A stretch of DNA of 64,000 nucleotides, taken from positions 62,001-126,000 of the forward strand of contig NZ_JALIFP010000008.1 of assembly GCF_022867885.1 (NCBI RefSeq), in the 5' to 3' direction. This stretch comes from Lederbergia sp. NSJ-179 (GTDB taxonomy: Bacteria; Bacillota; Bacilli; Bacillales; Bacillaceae_C). Both the position numbers and the translations under genes were made by a program. Positions 63,539 through 64,000 of this stretch are shown piece after piece. Each line of letters starts with the position of its first letter. The first letter of the stretch is position 1. The notes under the pieces were generated by a model that made no database searches, was not told where the DNA came from, and worked only from the letters and a program-made list of their open reading frames with translations.

Positions 63539-64000
63539 GAAAATTCATCCTCCTTCCAGTGTTTTTTCATCCATTGTCTTGCCCGATATAACCTGACTTC
63601 AATTGTTTTGGTCTTTACATTCGCCTTTTCAGCCATTTCCTGATAAGTTTTTTCTCGAATATAAAAGTCTTCGACAACCTCACGATAATTATCAGGCAGC
63701 TCTTGCAGCCGCTCCCTTAGGTATTGTTTTCTTTCATTTTGAATCACTAATAGTTCAATGTTTTGCGATTGGGGGGCATGGTCTGCTTCTTCAAACTCAA
63801 CCTGTTGATCTTCTTTTCTTCTTACTTTCTTACGTTTTATATCAATCGCATGATTGACCGCAATTCTTGTGATCCATGATTTAAAACCTTGCTTCTCATA
63901 TCGGGGGAGAGAAGTATAGATTTTTAAAAACACTTCCTGTGTCGCATCTTCCGCATCTTTTTCATTGCGAAGCACACCATATACCGTATGGAAAATCCGA
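63535..64000 (-). CDS. ECF-type RNA polymerase sigma factor, partial at right edge
   Basis: The frame enters from the right edge as RIFHTVYGVLRNEKDAEDAT, typical of sigma region 2, and continues QEVFLKIYTSLPRYEKQGFK with WITRIAVNHAIDIKRKK. Region 4 is ERLQELPDNYREVVEDFYIR and KTKTIEVRLYRARQWMKKHW. At least 155 residues are in the window and the N terminus (about 25-30 residues) is outside it. First gene seen of the operon sigma, anti-sigma, TM2-like, toast-rack. The stimulus is unknown, although the membrane genes suggest the cell envelope. Confidence 0.88.
   Translation of the reverse strand, partial: RIFHTVYGVLRNEKDAEDATQEVFLKIYTSLPRYEKQGFKSWITRIAVNHAIDIKRKKVRRKEDQQVEFEEADHAPQSQNIELLVIQNERKQYLRERLQELPDNYREVVEDFYIREKTYQEMAEKANVKTKTIEVRLYRARQWMKKHWKEDEFS

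Overview
The window is low-GC Firmicute chromosome, most likely a member of the Bacillaceae. Pointers are a glmS ribozyme leader, Zur and Fur boxes of the Bacillus type, AAAGGAGG-type ribosome binding sites, OpuA/GbsR, a YciC/ZagA-type GTPase, zinc-independent S14 and Bacillus-type intergenic repeats. Most genes lie on the minus strand.

Layout. (1) 1-1755: a decayed Tn7-like transposon (tnsD, tnsB and tnsA remnants plus a tandem-repeat end) sitting immediately downstream of glmS, the classical attTn7 site. (2) 1769-3805: glmS with its self-cleaving ribozyme leader. (3) 4242-7742: a Tat operon in which tatA and tatC follow a GMC flavoprotein dehydrogenase and its twin-arginine-bearing small subunit. 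(4) 7914-9828: DoxX, a YbxH-like small protein and a 5'-truncated, frameshifted MATE transporter. (5) 9869-24891: a complete type I-B CRISPR-Cas locus. It has 94 repeats and 93 spacers by my count, an AT-rich leader, then cas2, cas1, cas4, cas3, cas5, cas7, cas8b and cas6 in leftward-transcribed order cas6 to cas2. (6) 24934-25120: upstream of cas6, a two-repeat degenerate mini-array whose 33-nt pseudo-spacer shares 22 contiguous PAM-proximal bases with the cas promoter itself. This is the most interesting object in the window and looks like a CreR-type guide that lets Cascade repress its own operon.

(7) 25508-33246: PTS EIIC-like protein, large catalase, ZIP transporter, a repetitive DUF6944-like protein, a phosphotransferase and a VOC protein. 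(8) 33302-40733: a patchwork of decay and zinc homeostasis: GNAT and znuB pseudogenes, a truncated zinc lipoprotein, two COG0523 GTPases, zinc-independent S14, two Zur boxes, and a permease/TIGR03943 pair, with Bacillus intergenic repeats and a second, solo set of Tn7-end-like repeats. (9) 40974-53520: DHA2 efflux pump, RlmCD, a nucleotidyltransferase with a HEPN remnant, a PC4-like protein, a second-type FtsH with a MarR regulator, a phosphoesterase, GalE, a Gfo/Idh oxidoreductase, an acyl-CoA dehydrogenase-like flavoprotein and a GbsR-type regulator. (10) 53857-56920: the opuA glycine betaine transporter on the plus strand. (11) 57150-64000: sirtuin, a Fur-box siderophore-binding lipoprotein, ThuA, a diacylglycerol-kinase-type lipid kinase, and an ECF sigma/anti-sigma operon running off the right edge.

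Functional themes: Tat export coupled to its own substrate, a CRISPR-Cas system with a probable self-regulating guide, an eroding zinc-starvation regulon, and osmotic/iron uptake. All assignments come from reading the sequence; no database search was run.
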